Of a stretch of DNA of 64,000 nucleotides, positions 45,760 to 57,513 are shown piece by piece; position 1 is the first letter of the stretch; the number at the start of each line of letters is the position of its first letter. Source of the DNA: Isoetes taiwanensis (lineage: Eukaryota; Streptophyta; Lycopodiopsida; Isoetales; Isoetaceae); contig JAJEKV010000015.1 of NCBI GenBank assembly GCA_021234155.1, positions 5,713,194 through 5,777,193 of the forward strand, read 5' to 3'. Both the position numbers and the translations under genes were made by a program. The notes under the pieces were generated by a model that ran no database searches, had not been told where the DNA came from, and saw only the letters and a program-made list of their open reading frames with translations.

Positions 45760-47064
45760 GCTGAGCTGTATGAGCAGTTTGTGGAGGAGAATCCAGATGC
45801 AGATGTTGGTATTAGAATGTTCGAATACCTGAAACCAAGTTGCATAAGGAAATTGAAGGAGAGAAACACTTGCTGTTGTGTCAAGCATGAACAAGCAGAG
45901 AATTTCAGAAAAGCTTTCAACTCTATGAGGCAGAAGTTTCACATAAATTGCAGTTGCAATTGTGATGTATGTGTTGTTGGTACACATGATGGGGTTTGTC
46001 AGGCACAAAAGCTTACATTTTGTAATGTTAGCACTCTTTGGAGAGAAATGGTTTTCCAAAAAGAGGAAAAGGAAGAGTGGCACAATCTGAAGTGCATAAG
46101 GGGGGATTGTGAAAAATGTGGTAAGCAAAAGATTCCCTTATGTCCAAAAGAGACTGATCAGAATAATGAAGATGATGTTAAATGGCAGGCTTACTGTTAT
46201 ATGGACGAGAAGTCAAGGAAGGGCAGGAGGATCTCACATGCGGTATCATCTCGTGTGGTCAGATGGTTGTGCTGCTCAGTTCAAATCCAGAAGATCATTC
46301 TACTTCATATGCAGGTACCATTGTCAGCATGGCATTCGTGTACAATGGAATTTCTTCGGATCAGGGCATGGGAAGGGGGAACATGATGGAGAGGCTGCCA
46401 AGGCCAAGCAACTCTTGGCCAGTGAGCAAAGAAGAGAGCATGGGATTGAAATAAAGGGTGCTCATGATGCCTGTGTTGTTTTGAGAAACAAGAAATCTCA
46501 AGTTCGTAGAGTGTATTGGGAAGTGAAGGAGGCTGAGATTGACAGGTCAAAGCCATTTGATGTGCAACCCCTTCCCCGGTGTCCAAAGTCGGCACCGCGT
46601 GTATCTTCCATAAGTCAGGAGGACCCAACCTTACCTTGATGGTTAGACCACTATCTTGTTTTTTGCAAAGGCTCTGCATAAACTTTGAATGGCAGGCATG
46701 TGAGTCTATTCAACACTGTGGAAAGTGGACATTGAAGAAGCTAGTCCCATGTGCACATGCTGAAGGTACAGAATTGGAATCAGAAACTGCAATGTTTGCA
46801 AATGAGGTAGAGGAGTTACATGATGTGATACAGTTTGGTGATAATTTTGCTTCTTTTGCTCTTCCTGGTAATGAGGAAGATGTGCCATACTATGTTCTTG
46901 CTTGCACTAGAGAAAAGCATGTATTGGATCAAACAGTCATTGATGATTACAAGAATGAGCATCATGCAGGTGACGCAGTCATATCAGCTTACTATTATCA
47001 GAAATTGCCAAGTTGCCATAACAAATATAAGTTGTTGGATGATAGAGAAGTATTGGTGCCGTGA
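45760..47064 (+). pseudogene. DDE-type transposase-like gene, internally deleted
   Basis: A good acceptor (CTTTTGCAATGTGCAG) precedes 45,760. The first part is Cys-rich (CSCNCDVCVVGTHDGVCQAQ; CIRGDCEKCGKQKIPLC), like a zinc-binding region. Another frame then gives HLVWSDGCAAQFKSR and FFGSGHGKGEHDGEAAKAK. These match the SDGxxxQFK and GxxHGKGxxDG signature of a transposase-like family known to me mainly from animals. Only about 25 residues lie between the Cys region and SDG, so the part with the first catalytic Asp seems deleted. A third frame (46,690-47,064) ends with YYVLACTREKH and GDAVISAYYYQKLPS. At least two frameshifts are present. Not functional. Confidence 0.6.
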
Positions 47065-47405
47065 GAGTCCATTATTGGAGCTAAATTTCCCATGAAGAAG
47101 ATAAATCACTGGGGTTAAAGGTGCTAGTGCAGCTTTTGCATTGTCTGATGATGTGCATGAGATGTTGCTAGGAAGTCTTCCCGAAATGGTGGATGCCTTG
47201 GATTCGGTGAAGGCTTTGAATTTGCAGTGCTTTGTATTGTGTTACTTTTTGAATTGAATTGAATTTGCAGTGGTTTGTACTGTGTGAACTACCTGGTTTG
47301 TAAAATATAGCATGGAACATGTTGAAGTTCAAATCGTAGACAAGTGCAAAAGGTACACATAATTATATTTTGGAGCAAATAGTACAAATGTACACACTTA
47401 ATAAC

Positions 47406-47835
47406 TTAAGAAGCAGGCCTAATCACTATGTCATTTGGAACACAATATCTCAGTACTATTGCATCATGCACGCCTTTCTTCCAACGGTTTTCAGGATTTA
47501 CATGTGCTGCAGCAGTAGCACTTGCTGTTGGGCATTCTCTGGCTATTGGAAGGCCGGTCCACCCTATTGGCTGATCAACTACTTCTGCAAAGGATGGTCT
47601 CCCCCAAGGATTATGTAGTAAACCTTGGGCTGCAAGTAGGTTTAGCAAATTGCTTCGAGTATATCGAATCATCGATTCTCTCAACCATTTCCCAAAGCTC
47701 GGGAAGCATGGTATTCGACCTTGGATTAGTCCCCGGCCAAACATATTGGGAACTTAGATTTGTTTCTTCTATATCGCTTGGTTGAAGATCTACTTTCAGC
47801 TGGTTGAAGAATTTGACACTTATTTTGTAGATCAT
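47406..47835 (-). pseudogene. unidentified minus-strand ORF within the transposon
   Basis: Two overlapping frames form one product: VDLQPSDIEETNLSSQYVWP and LPELWEMVERIDDSIYSK in one, then LLNLLAAQGLLHNPWGRPSF, GWTGLPIARECPTA and CVPNDIVIRPAS in the other. A 1-bp shift near 47,660 joins them. No family is recognised. It may be captured host sequence. Confidence 0.4.
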
Positions 47836-48017
47836 TCCTTACACCTACAATGCATACAAAATTATTAGTATATCATGTGAAAGCTTAACTATATTACCTA
47901 AGTTATGTACATACAGCCTGTATTGCAAAAGCTCTACAACATACAACATCTAAGCATAATTGTATTACCTAAGTTAGATACATACACGAAGATGTGCCCG
48001 TGTCCTCGACTTGTTTG

Positions 48018-48305
48018 CTATCCGATGTACCAAAGACACTCATCTTGTACCCCACCTTCATCATCTTCACTAGATTCTTCTATTATTGTGAATCTCTTCA
48101 CTGTGATGCTAGGCTTCTTAATTAGCAAGCAACATCTATTGCAAAAGCTCCATAAACTATCAATGTCTTCACCATATTGAGATTTTATGCATTTCACTAC
48201 TGTGTCATTGTATGCACGAGAAGTATCAAATTGATGCTCTTGGACATAAGTGGTAAAGTCATTTGCATTCTTCAAGCCTACAAACCCAAGTAAAATAGCC
48301 AACAC
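48018..48305 (-). CDS. unidentified small acidic ORF
   Basis: 95 codons, with DFTTYVQEHQFDTSRAYND, a CNRCC motif and an acidic EESSEDDEGG tail. It lies just downstream of the F-box-like fragment on the same strand and may be its continuation after frame decay. No family is recognised. Confidence 0.3.
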   Translation of the reverse strand: MLAILLGFVGLKNANDFTTYVQEHQFDTSRAYNDTVVKCIKSQYGEDIDSLWSFCNRCCLLIKKPSITVKRFTIIEESSEDDEGGVQDECLWYIG

Positions 48306-48399
48306 AAATCTTTGTCTTCACCGTTAGCCCGGGATGCCATCTTGGTATGCAAAGAAGAGCAACCCTCATTGAAGATACATTTGAAAGGAAGGTCAAGAA

Positions 48400-48640
48400 T
48401 CATAACACATCTATTTCCGTGATTCGATACTTGAGGAGTGGAATATCCAAAGGGAAAAGAGATATGTCCGTCCCATCATTGGCCTCTAAGAAGAGGGTCC
48501 AACATCTATTGCCACCATAAATGAATTTAAATCTTGGTATGCCTTGCTCATACAACTTGTCTACAATGGCTGTCAGAACATCCAAGGGAAGATTTGACCA
48601 AACAGCCAAATCCCAATGGTTGGAACACCATTACAACAAT
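48400..48640 (-). pseudogene. F-box-like fragment
   Basis: The minus strand reads AVWSNLPLDVLTAIVDKLYE, close to the F-box start WxxLPxDLLxxIxxRL. RFKFIYGGNRCWTLFLE follows, where F-box proteins often have RFRxVCxxWR. It stops at 48,400. F-box proteins are adaptors of SCF ubiquitin ligases; here it looks like a captured, shortened copy. Confidence 0.45.
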
Positions 48641-48968
48641 GATTTCGACAATGGACGACAAAAGAAGACTCCATCGGGTAATTGGATTGGCACTTGAGTG
48701 CCATTATAGTCCTTTGGGTGCTGATTTTACAATAGTAACCCAAAATGCCTTGGAGATCAAATATAATAAGCCCCGCAAAGTAATCCAGGCGCTTAGGTTA
48801 GCCATACATCTAACCCCGACCAAGCCTAAGGATAAGACGTAAAAGTCTAAACTAATTCTAGTTTTTAACCCTTGATAGAAATTAAAGCGTTGCAAAACAA
48901 TTTCTTATTCAAATAAATTTCAAAGTACAATAGTCAATTAGCTTTAAATTCCATAAGTTGGAATGAGT

Positions 48969-50872
48969 TTAACTACCACTCTTACGTGCCCCGGTGACAA
49001 CTTGTTTTGTCTCATCTCTTCTTCTCAAACCATATTCAATCATGGATTTTATTAATACATTTCTTCGCCAAGTAAGTGCAAAATCCTTGTCGAACCATGT
49101 TGATGAAAAAGCGCAACAAACACAAGAATTAAGATCCGCTATAATAAAACATCCCAAAAGATTTATGTGAAATATAAGGACAACTCACCATGCTTTTAGA
49201 ATTCACTTGGGCATCCACAAAAGCTTGCATAAAGGCCATCACATAAAGACCGTAGCTTACATTATCTGGTTGTTGTGGAACCTCCGAATAGTTTTCTTCT
49301 TCACTGCATTCTTCACATATAATTCAACTCTACGTGAGCTAGAGTTGGTTAGATATGTGATGACATCCTTATGAAGCCTGCACACACAAATGAGAACATG
49401 CAACTAAGATTTAAGCAAGCAGCAGTGGTACATATACTGAAAGAAAATGCTCACATATTTAGGAGTTTGTGTCCAATTGTTATACCGGTCATGGAGTTCA
49501 ACACAATAATTGCGGGAGAAGCCATTGAGGTGGTATGCGCAATTTTTGCGGACTCTAAAACAAAAATCACCAAAACATGATGGGCAGGGTCCTCAACTTG
49601 AACTGGAACCATAATATACTGGCATTTACTAACAACAATGCCTTGTAGCCCTTTCTCAACTGCACTTCTGACTGACTGTCCCATACTATTAGCATCCAGG
49701 GCTAATCTTTTAAATGCTGCCCGATAAGTCAAAAAGTTTTCTGAAGGGAAGAAAAAGAAGACATCTCGCCATTTGGATGTCAATGTGCTGCTCACATACC
49801 TTCCGAATATGTCTAAATGTCTGTTAGACATGTGCCTATCTTTAAACAATGTCTCCACACAATATTTCGTGACCTTAATCAGAGGTTCAGCTTGGAACGG
49901 ATAGAATGGAACCATTGTCTGAAGGTTATCCATGTCACTGCAAACCAAGCATCAATGGTAACTAGCATAAAACACATATTTACTAATCCAATTACACTTA
50001 CAGTTGCTCAACTGATGTCTGGCTTCTAGTTCTCTTTAGCTGGCCGCTGAGACCTTTGTATCTTTTCTTTTTCTTGACTCTTTCTCGCTCACACCACTAT
50101 CGTAGACCTGTTCTATCCTCGATTCCTCCTTCTCTTGCTTCACCACAACCACCGCTTCATATCTCAGAAATACATTCTCCACTAAAATTTCTTGAGCACC
50201 AGGTTGTATATGTTCCTCGTCTTACATGATTCTTCAATCTTTTTCGATTGTAGTTCCAACTAAGGCCATAGATCCACTAGTTTCCCTCGTTTTCTTGAAT
50301 AATAAAATGTATGAACATGCAATAACTAAATGCAATAAGTAGTTTTTGACTTACCACTTGAAAACAGCATTTCAAGTTCGGTCTGATGATGTGGCATTGG
50401 CTTTAGAATTGGTACCTTCTGCACATTGTCTGCAACTGTTTTCTTTGGAGTGTCGAAAACCTCTACAATAATATCTTTTTTTTTCTTTAGAGTGTCGAGA
50501 CGGCTTCATTGTTCTCTCGCCGCCGGGTTCCAAGACTACAAGATAACTCATTGTCAACAACAAAGATAAACATCAAGAAAATGTAGAAATTAAACTAATA
50601 TGGACACACTGTGTGCCACATTCAGCCCTTTGCTTCAGGAGCTCAATTTGTTGTGCATATGAAGCTACAATTGTAGCTTTGCTTGTGACAACCAGATTCT
50701 TATTAAAAAAATGAGCTCAATTTGCTTCCTTATAAAATCCAGCAAATTCATTTAAAACTAATTACTTACTTGATGTTCCTTTTCCTCCTCTCTCATGCTC
50801 GCTACAAATGTGTTGAATGTGTTCAGAGGTGACCGGACGTGGGCGGGGTTGACTTATCATGCTTCCCTCCAT
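48969..50872 (-). pseudogene. Ulp1/C48-type SUMO-peptidase-like gene, inactivated
   Basis: Likely exons: 50,771-50,872 (from MEGSMISQPRPRPVTSEHIQ); about 50,357-50,560 (Lys-rich, TPKKTVADNVQK); 49,451-49,948; about 49,190-49,384; and 48,969-49,150. The third exon has MVPVQVEDPAHHVLVIFVLE and IIVLNSMTG, matching the His and Asp/Asn region of C48 peptidases. It joins the next exon through a GT-AG intron in matching phase. That exon reads EVPQQPDNVSYGLYVMAFMQ: the Gln of the oxyanion hole is present, but the family's DCG is SYG, so the nucleophile Cys is Tyr. A frameshift lies near 49,310. The last exon has FALTWRRNVLIKSMIE. Confidence 0.65.
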
Positions 50873-53304
50873 AATAATCATCTACACAACTTGAAAAATC
50901 AAGTGTCTTTGCGGGAGGATCTACTCTGTTCTTGCCAAGATCCGCATAACGAGGTGAAATTGAAATACATATGAAAATACCATAACCACATATCACATAC
51001 CTTTCTACGGCTTCTTTATACTACCCATGTCACCGCAAGAATGAAAGCATTACCAATAATAACTAGATGACTGAAAGAAATGTACAATCCGGAAAAAGCA
51101 ATGTACAATCCAATTCCAAATGTATTCCATGTATCTCAGATTGCAGAACTATGTACGTTTTTATGTACCCACATCCAAATGTAGAAAGCTTCCTAGAAAA
51201 AAGAATTCATAAATGCATTCCATGTAGCCGTACTAGATATATTAGATATATGTATTTGGAGCCAAATCGTAGAAAAAGCTTTTATCGAAAATTGTAATTG
51301 CATTAAAATGTATCATAGAGTACAAAGATGTATCAAAATGTCCCCAAAGAGAAGACCACATGTTATACAAATGTACACACAAAGTGCGCTACCTACTTAT
51401 CCTATTTTCTTAGTACATAAAAGTAACTCCTCAATTATTATCCGGCAACATCGCACATCATGCACATTAATAATATGCATGTACTAACATGATGTTTACA
51501 CCAGCCTAGAAAAGCAAAACGATCCAACCCTACAAATCTTCACTTCAACCTACATTTTAAAACCCAAATGTAATTAATATACTACGTAACAATTAATGCA
51601 CAACCAATGCACAACTTCTAACTAATATCCATCTACCAATCTTACACCTGAACTAATAAAGAAAGACATGAAAGAAATCGATTATGCATGCTTACCTTTT
51701 CCAATCAGCCCCAATGCACGAGGTAGATTCACATCCCATGTGCAGCCGGTAATCACAAGTAGCTTGTTCCTTGTGCTAGCAAGATAGGAGATACATAATA
51801 GGCAAGTGGGATGTCCGCAAGATGCCAATACCATCGGGAGGAACCAAAACATCGCCGCAATTTGTGCAGGATGAAAATCAGCATTTGGTCAGCTTCAAGA
51901 ATCAAAACCAAAGAAAGAGGAGGAGGCCGCAAGCTAAGGACCGAGGAGTGATCTAAGAACTCCCTCAACTCCAAAATCTTTGTGTCCCCTCCTCAATTGC
52001 TCTCTTTTTTTGAAGACCTTAAATTGAGTTCGTAATCTAGCCGCCTCAACTCGGATGCTTTTGCTTCCACTTCCTTGCTAAGCTCGGGCCTAGATCCCCG
52101 CCTCGCTTGCTCTTCTCAAAGCAATTGCATCCTCCACCTTCCATTTTATGTGCTCAAACTTCATAGCACTACCTGGTCACTTCCATCCATCTGTTTTGTT
52201 GAAATGCCTCCAACTCGACATCGATTCAAGTAATTAGTCTCGCCTCATGGACTAGCTTAGAATATATCGCCCTTTCCCCTTCCCTATGCTTCAAAGTCTC
52301 AGATAGTCAGCCTCGCCTCTCAGAAATTCAAGTGATCTCCTTACATATGCTTTCCTTCAAAGAGGATCTCGCTCTCAAGAAATACATTCAAACCGCCCGG
52401 ATCCTCTTTTTTTGTAGAAAGTATCATAGGACTTGTGGCCCTTGGCATTCTTTGGACTTGATCGTTACAACTTCGGGCCAAAACCCTGATTCTTTGACCT
52501 TGCTTTTAGTCGTGGGTGCTTTTTTAACATCATCCCAATCAAACCGATTCACCTTTTAAGTGTAAGGCAAATGCTCTAGCAAAATACAGGGGGAACATAG
52601 TGATTTCAGACATCTTTCCTACCGAATGCAAACTCATACCACTTAAAAAATTCTGCCCGGTCTTCCAACTTCACCACCATCCTTGTACCCGTGCACTGGT
52701 AGGTTCCTTAGATCCCCAAAAACTGTCACTAAAGAGTTGTACTGCAAATTTTTCCTTGAATTTCATATTCGCCGGATCCCTTGCGTAGGAAAATATTGTG
52801 TCCTCCTTGCCGCAGCCGGGACTTCCGGACTTCAAATGTGTCCCCCGCTTTGGAAGCCCCCGAGAGATTTTCTGACCGATGCGAGGGCAAAGACTCTTCT
52901 TTGGTGTCTTTGCCATTGTCTATACCGCAATGCAACAAGAAATATCTTTTAATTGTCCTAAAGGTGCAACAATAACTGAGCTTGCACATGTAAACAAAAC
53001 CTAAAGTAATAAATTAAAAGCGTAAAGAAAAAAAAACTAGGGAAGAAGACGATTGTACCTTTGATTTGTTGAGAATGGCCAAGCGACTTCGGAAGAGCGT
53101 GCTTTAGTCGCTTGCAATAGATCGAGGTGCCGGATCGCAGGGTAAAAGCAGAGAGATCAAATGACAAAGAAACAAGAACGGGGAAGAAAGAATTGGAGGG
53201 AATTTTCGATATGCCTATTTTCGGTCGAAAAAAAAACCAAAATTCACGGTAATTATTATACATTTCTAAAAATGTATATGTATTAAAATGACCCAATATT
53301 TTAT
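50873..53304. other. right non-coding part of the 9.33-kb transposon
   Basis: Mostly AT-rich, with no supported gene. A weak minus ORF at 51,753-51,974 and GC-richer stretches at 52,660-52,920 are unidentified. The right TIR follows at 53,305. Confidence 0.5.
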
Positions 53305-53330
53305 CACCCTAACGTGCTTTTACTTTAAAG

Positions 53331-53554
53331 TTGCGCCATTTGGCGCTTGATGATGAACAATTTATGTTCAGGAGTGAGGCGGCCCGGTCCACTGGTGTTG
53401 CCCATGGAGGGGGACGCGCACCGTCTAAAATATAAATAAAATCGGGATAAGCACAACATCTCAACATTGTTATAATAAGATCATTGATAAGAAAATGCTT
53501 GATATTAAGGTAGAACGTAAGGTTACATTTACATAATGCCCAAACGGACAACAC
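53331..53554 (-). pseudogene. right part of the ORF split by the 9.33-kb transposon
   Basis: It is minus-strand sequence abutting the TAAAG duplication. One frame gives MGNTSGPGRLTPEHKLFIIK; another gives DGARPPPWATPVDRAASLL. Which is real is unclear. It is continuous with 43,640-43,996 once the transposon is ignored. Confidence 0.35.
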
Positions 53555-53582
53555 AAATGAAATTTCCTCTTACACAAGATGG

Positions 53583-53912
53583 TTATACAGGAGTATAGTC
53601 TACGGGCACTGTGAATGGATTCAGTATCATATGAAGGATACTATCCCTTACTGTGCGGACTAAATTATATTTGTGCCAAGCCTGGATGATGATATCCTGA
53701 TATTCCAAGGTTGGGTTTATGATTAAGAGGTTGAACAAGTTGTTCATTGCCCAATAAAGTTCCCAAAGGTGATCATCAGCATCGAGGAATGTTTCTTCAT
53801 TGGTGAAATCCCAGTAGGACCAACTTCTTCGCAGCGTGCATCGCAAGTTGTGGACGGCTTTGTCCCGAAGGAGCGTGACAAGTTCCCACCCTTTAGTGGT
53901 GTGAAGTGGCAC
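53583..53912 (-). CDS. unidentified ORF, 109 codons
   Basis: Trp/Leu-rich, with ELVTLLRDKAVHNLRCTLRR and DHLWELYWAMNNLFNLLIIN. Its composition looks like real coding rather than chance, but no family is recognised. It lies between transposon remnants. Confidence 0.35.
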   Translation of the reverse strand: MPLHTTKGWELVTLLRDKAVHNLRCTLRRSWSYWDFTNEETFLDADDHLWELYWAMNNLFNLLIINPTLEYQDIIIQAWHKYNLVRTVRDSILHMILNPFTVPVDYTPV

Positions 53913-54068
53913 GTTGTCCCTGTAACAACCCCCCCAAATAGATGGACAATCAATGATTTATGCCCTACGCACAAGAACTCATCAAAGAAGAAGACAATGA
54001 AGAGAAGAAGACCAAAATTTATATTAATAAGATAAGATAAGATAATTGGTATTAACGTCCGCGGGGGC

Positions 54069-54446
54069 CTAAGCAGGCCATGGGACAAAATTACATGTTT
54101 GCATATGAAATTGTCTTTTTAGATAGTCTTTCGCTTGTCTATGCTTTCCAAGAGTTCCTTCACAAATGCACACACTCCAAATTGTTGAAGGACAATAAAA
54201 GAAAACAGGTAAGGTTGAGCACCAATTCAAATGGGAGAACCGTGTCATGAGGTTGTTGTATTTTGGGCAGCGGAAGATCACATGTGCTTCATCTTCTATT
54301 TCTTGTAGGTCGCATGTGCACAGGCGCTCTTCCCTTGGGATCCCTTGCCATCTACCTTTCTCTATTAGCAAACGATGTGAACTCATACGGATCATTGCAA
54401 CAGCCCTGATAATGTTTGGAAACAGTTTAAGGTGGCTCAGATACAA
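54069..54446 (-). pseudogene. LINE ORF2 C-terminal zinc-knuckle fragment
   Basis: It contains IRMSSHRLLIEKGRWQGIPR, then RLCTCDLQEIEDEAHVIFRC and PKYNNL. This matches the zf-RVT-like C-terminus of LINE reverse transcriptases (ExGRWxxIxRxxRxCxxC, EDExHxxxxCPxY). The upstream RT domain is not seen, so it is a remnant or lies in decayed sequence. Confidence 0.6.
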
Positions 54447-54616
54447 TTGTATTATATGTTCTCTGGTATTATATGTATTATATTGTATTAATGAAAATGC
54501 TTATAAGCGGTGAGTATAATTATAAGGAATGCTAGTAGGCTGACATAAGAAAGTAAAGGATATAACTAAGAGCTTGGGCCAGCACCGTCATGCTCTGGGG
54601 TAGCAAGTTGTGGCGG

Positions 54617-55881
54617 TCACTGATGTCGAACGAGTGTAACACCTGGGCTGACTGACAAGGCAGCTGATGATGCTACCTCTGGTGCAAAAGCGGTGGCCAA
54701 AGGAGCGGCCACGAGCAACTTCATGCTCATCCAAACGGCAATATCATGTCCCAAGGCGGTAAGAGCTAAATCACGGTGTACCAATACTAGGGTAATCGTA
54801 CGATAGTTCACCTTCTTATGGCCTGCCAAGGTGGATAGAGCACGCAAAGCCCACCAGGATGCCTCTGCTTCCGGTGCAAGGTCCTTGGCAAAGAAAAGGA
54901 CCTGACCTTGCCGAAAGGCGGATAGGAAGAACCTTGTGAGTTGGTTGCCTTTCTCTAAATTGATGGTGACTTCCTCCTCCTTCGCTTCTTCCACCTCCTC
55001 CCTTAGATGCTCCTTATTGTCACAGAGGTCTTCCCCTTCTTCATCAGTCTCCATAGGAATGGGGACATCATTAATATTACGGACATGGGATCCCATGGCG
55101 GCAGCGGCATCAGCTGGTTGAAACGGAGCAACTTGAAGCATAAGTTGGCGCAGACCTAGAAGAGTTTCAACCGGCTCCACATCCTCCACTTGAGGTGGGT
55201 ACTCGACATGAGAAAAGTCGAGGAAATCATCCTAACAATACTCATCCAACTCATAAAGAACCTATGTCTTGATCTTATGACGAGCATTGGCTATCACATG
55301 ATAGGCCCATATGATGTCGCCGAGCAGGAGGTAGTCCTGATTATTGACACGAACCGTCGAGAGACCATCCAACCCCGTAAGCTTATGCCCCCAGCTCCGG
55401 GCACAGGCATCTTGACAGCTAATTACTTCCATCTCTCAAAATCGGCATGGCTGACCTGCTCATCTTCATCTGGAGTCAGTGGGATGGGCACTTTTCCTAT
55501 CTATGAAGGTGCAGTCTCATCATCAACGCAGCAATCCATAAGGATGGCTAAGGCAAAACGAGCTTCAAAATAAGCATGCTTGCCGAAACGGAGTATAGGG
55601 GCATGCTTTACCCATCGCTGAATGCCGCGAAGGGCGTCCTCTGCATGTCGATCATCCCCTAACATCTGGTACAAGGTATCTCGATCCAAGTATAGACAGG
55701 GAGGGTCTCCGTGTTGGATGCAGTTTGGAACAATTCCTTGAGTGTAAAACTCAAGGAACTGTGCATAATCCGAATGGGCCTCCATGTTCTGGATGAGGTC
55801 CACCTCTTGTAACAAGAAAGGATGAAGAGATTCAAATGGGACTTGGGAATCCCACTGCTTACCATCCATATACCATTGCAA
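54617..55881 (-). pseudogene. unidentified protein gene with four in-frame stops
   Basis: Coding-like sequence runs from MQWYMDGKQWDSQVPFESLH (55,881) through YLDRDTLYQMLGDDRHAEDA and DYLLLGDIIWAYHVIANARH to an acidic coiled-coil-like stretch (REEVEEAKEEEVTINLEKG) and a stop at 54,617. In-frame stops lie at 55,501 (TAG), 55,423 (TAA), 55,262 (TAG) and 55,232 (TAG). One frame change lies in a G-run near 55,390-55,400. All four stops could be former Gln codons. No family is recognised; it may be a gag-like or host pseudogene. Confidence 0.5.
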
Positions 55882-56444
55882 ACGAGGAGAGAAAGGAGGA
55901 ATGCAAAGGGTTGAAGGTGCAAGAGACTAATGAACACAAAGTATAAGTATCCATCTCTCCCTTTTTCTTTTGAAAAGGTAAAGGTGCTGACGTCACTGTC
56001 AGTACTTAATAATTAATTATTATCTTCTTTTTTTTAATTATAGACCCTTTGTAAAATCAATGGAGTATTTATGTTAGTAATGATTAGATGTTGTCGGTAA
56101 TCCAGTATGGTCACCTATTCAATAGCTTATAATGATTTGTGGCGTATATAGATGGGTTAAACACATGTACTTCATAAGGTTCTGTGGAATAATGGCCTAT
56201 CCCCAACAGTATAGATCATTGTTTGTTTTACATAGCCAAACACCGATCTAACCTTGGTTAAATGTACACATAATATATGTGATACAAAGCATAGAATAGA
56301 GTATGCACAGAAGCAGATCTTTAAAGACTATTGATTTGTTTAGTGTTACCAAGTTCTTATAGAGAGTTTTCAATGACCAAAGAAAGAAAGAAAGAAAGAA
56401 CTATAGTCGAAATACATATAGATTTAGCATGTATTCAAATTGAC

Positions 56445-56870
56445 ATAACAACCAACACATAACTACCATTAACATTAATTAACACAACCATTGGGTCCAA
56501 CACATTTAAATTACAATCCCCCTTAAACCCCCTTTGGTTTGGGTGCATATTCATACGGGGGGTGACTCCGGGCAACGAGAGCTGTTGGATACGCATATTC
56601 ACCCCAAATTCCTTAATCTACACCGTACGTAAAGTTCCTCATTTGTGGAGTATGCAAGTACAAAATTTGCTATACTGTATAACAAGATTTGCAAAATACT
56701 ATAAGATTTCAAGCAAAATACTATATGGTGTTGATTTTGTAACAAACGTCACCCCCCGTGTGAATATGCACCCACACCAAATAGGGTTTTAAGGGGGATA
56801 TTAATTTAAATGTGTTGGACCCAATGGTTGTGTTAATTAATGTTGATGGTAGTTATGTGTTGGTTGTTAT
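56445..56870. mobile_element. foldback MITE, copy 2
   Basis: About 426 bp bounded by ATAACAACC and GGTTGTTAT, with long inverted arms carrying AACACATAACTACCATTAAC and CCATTGGGTCCAACACATTT. It is strongly similar to copy 1 at 3,166-3,745, including the centre (CAAGTACAAAATTTGCTATA). It lacks the outermost repeat layer of copy 1. Confidence 0.85.
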
Positions 56871-56885
56871 ACTAAAAAAAAAATT

Positions 56886-56900
56886 GGGCCCTTCGGGCCC
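56886..56900. other. perfect GC hairpin following MITE copy 2
   Basis: GGGCCC-TTC-GGGCCC is a 6-bp stem. It matches in kind and position the hairpin after copy 1 (3,766-3,778). Confidence 0.75.
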
Positions 56901-57040
56901 TAAAAAAAGCAAACATACATAAAAACATGTAGCAATATGTAATACGTAATATCTAGCGTTATAACAAATAAAAAAAAACTAATATGAAACCTGAGTAACT
57001 ATAATATTATAGTAGAATGTAATTTAATTACATACGCTTT

Positions 57041-57227
57041 AAAAGCATATTATAGATGGTCTTGTGTGTTGTAGATGGTGATGGTCAGTTTGTACAACAG
57101 TAGAGTTGCAGTTTTTCTATGAGTTTGTTGTGGAGTGTCGAGGTATCGCTGTCTTTTTGGGGCAGTTCTCCTTCCTCCTCACTTGCTTTGTAACATTACC
57201 ATTCTTTTAATATATTGATGACACACT

Positions 57228-57266
<39 letters not shown>

Positions 57267-57274
57267 CATATTAT
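57041..57274 (+). mobile_element. 5'-truncated LINE (or SINE) with A35 tail and target duplication
   Basis: GCATATTAT occurs at 57,045-57,053 (within AAAAGCATATTAT) and at 57,266-57,274, right after a 35-A run. The ~177-bp body ends TTTGTAACATTACCATTCTTTTAATATATTG-like before the tail, typical of plant LINE 3' UTRs. There is no coding. Confidence 0.8.
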
Positions 57275-57513
57275 TTAAAAATTTATTAAGTAATTGAAGA
57301 CAGCAAAAGTATTATAGCAATTTTGAAGCACTCAAAATGGATAGCGGCTTAAGATACGATACACATCTTGGTTGATTTGCATATCAAACAGTCTGCAGAG
57401 GGCAGTTAGCCTATTTACTTGTCCAAATGAATGTGTGCATCAAGTATGAAGTTCTCAATTGAGTTCAGTGCGTTACGGATTTGTTGCATAGACGATCACA
57501 TGTCATTGATGTA

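Larger units (their letters stand above)
43997..53325 (+). mobile_element. 9.33-kb TIR transposon carrying DDE-like transposase and Ulp1-like gene
   Basis: GTAAAAGCACGTTAGGGTG at 43,998-44,016 is inverted exactly at 53,305-53,323. TAAAG flanks both ends (43,992-43,996 and 53,326-53,330). The ends just inside also share ATT-rich sequence with weaker matches. Inside are a plus-strand transposase (44,600-47,064), a minus-strand C48 peptidase gene (48,969-50,872), an F-box-like fragment (about 48,400-48,640) and other minus ORFs. The mix of transposase and Ulp1-type peptidase recalls KI-MULE/Kaonashi elements, but the transposase signature and 5-bp duplication are not MULE. All coding parts are decayed. 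The superfamily is unassigned. Confidence 0.65.

Noticed and set aside
53919-53945. TGTAACAACCCCCC resembling an LTR start
   Set aside because: No partner repeat or target duplication is visible.
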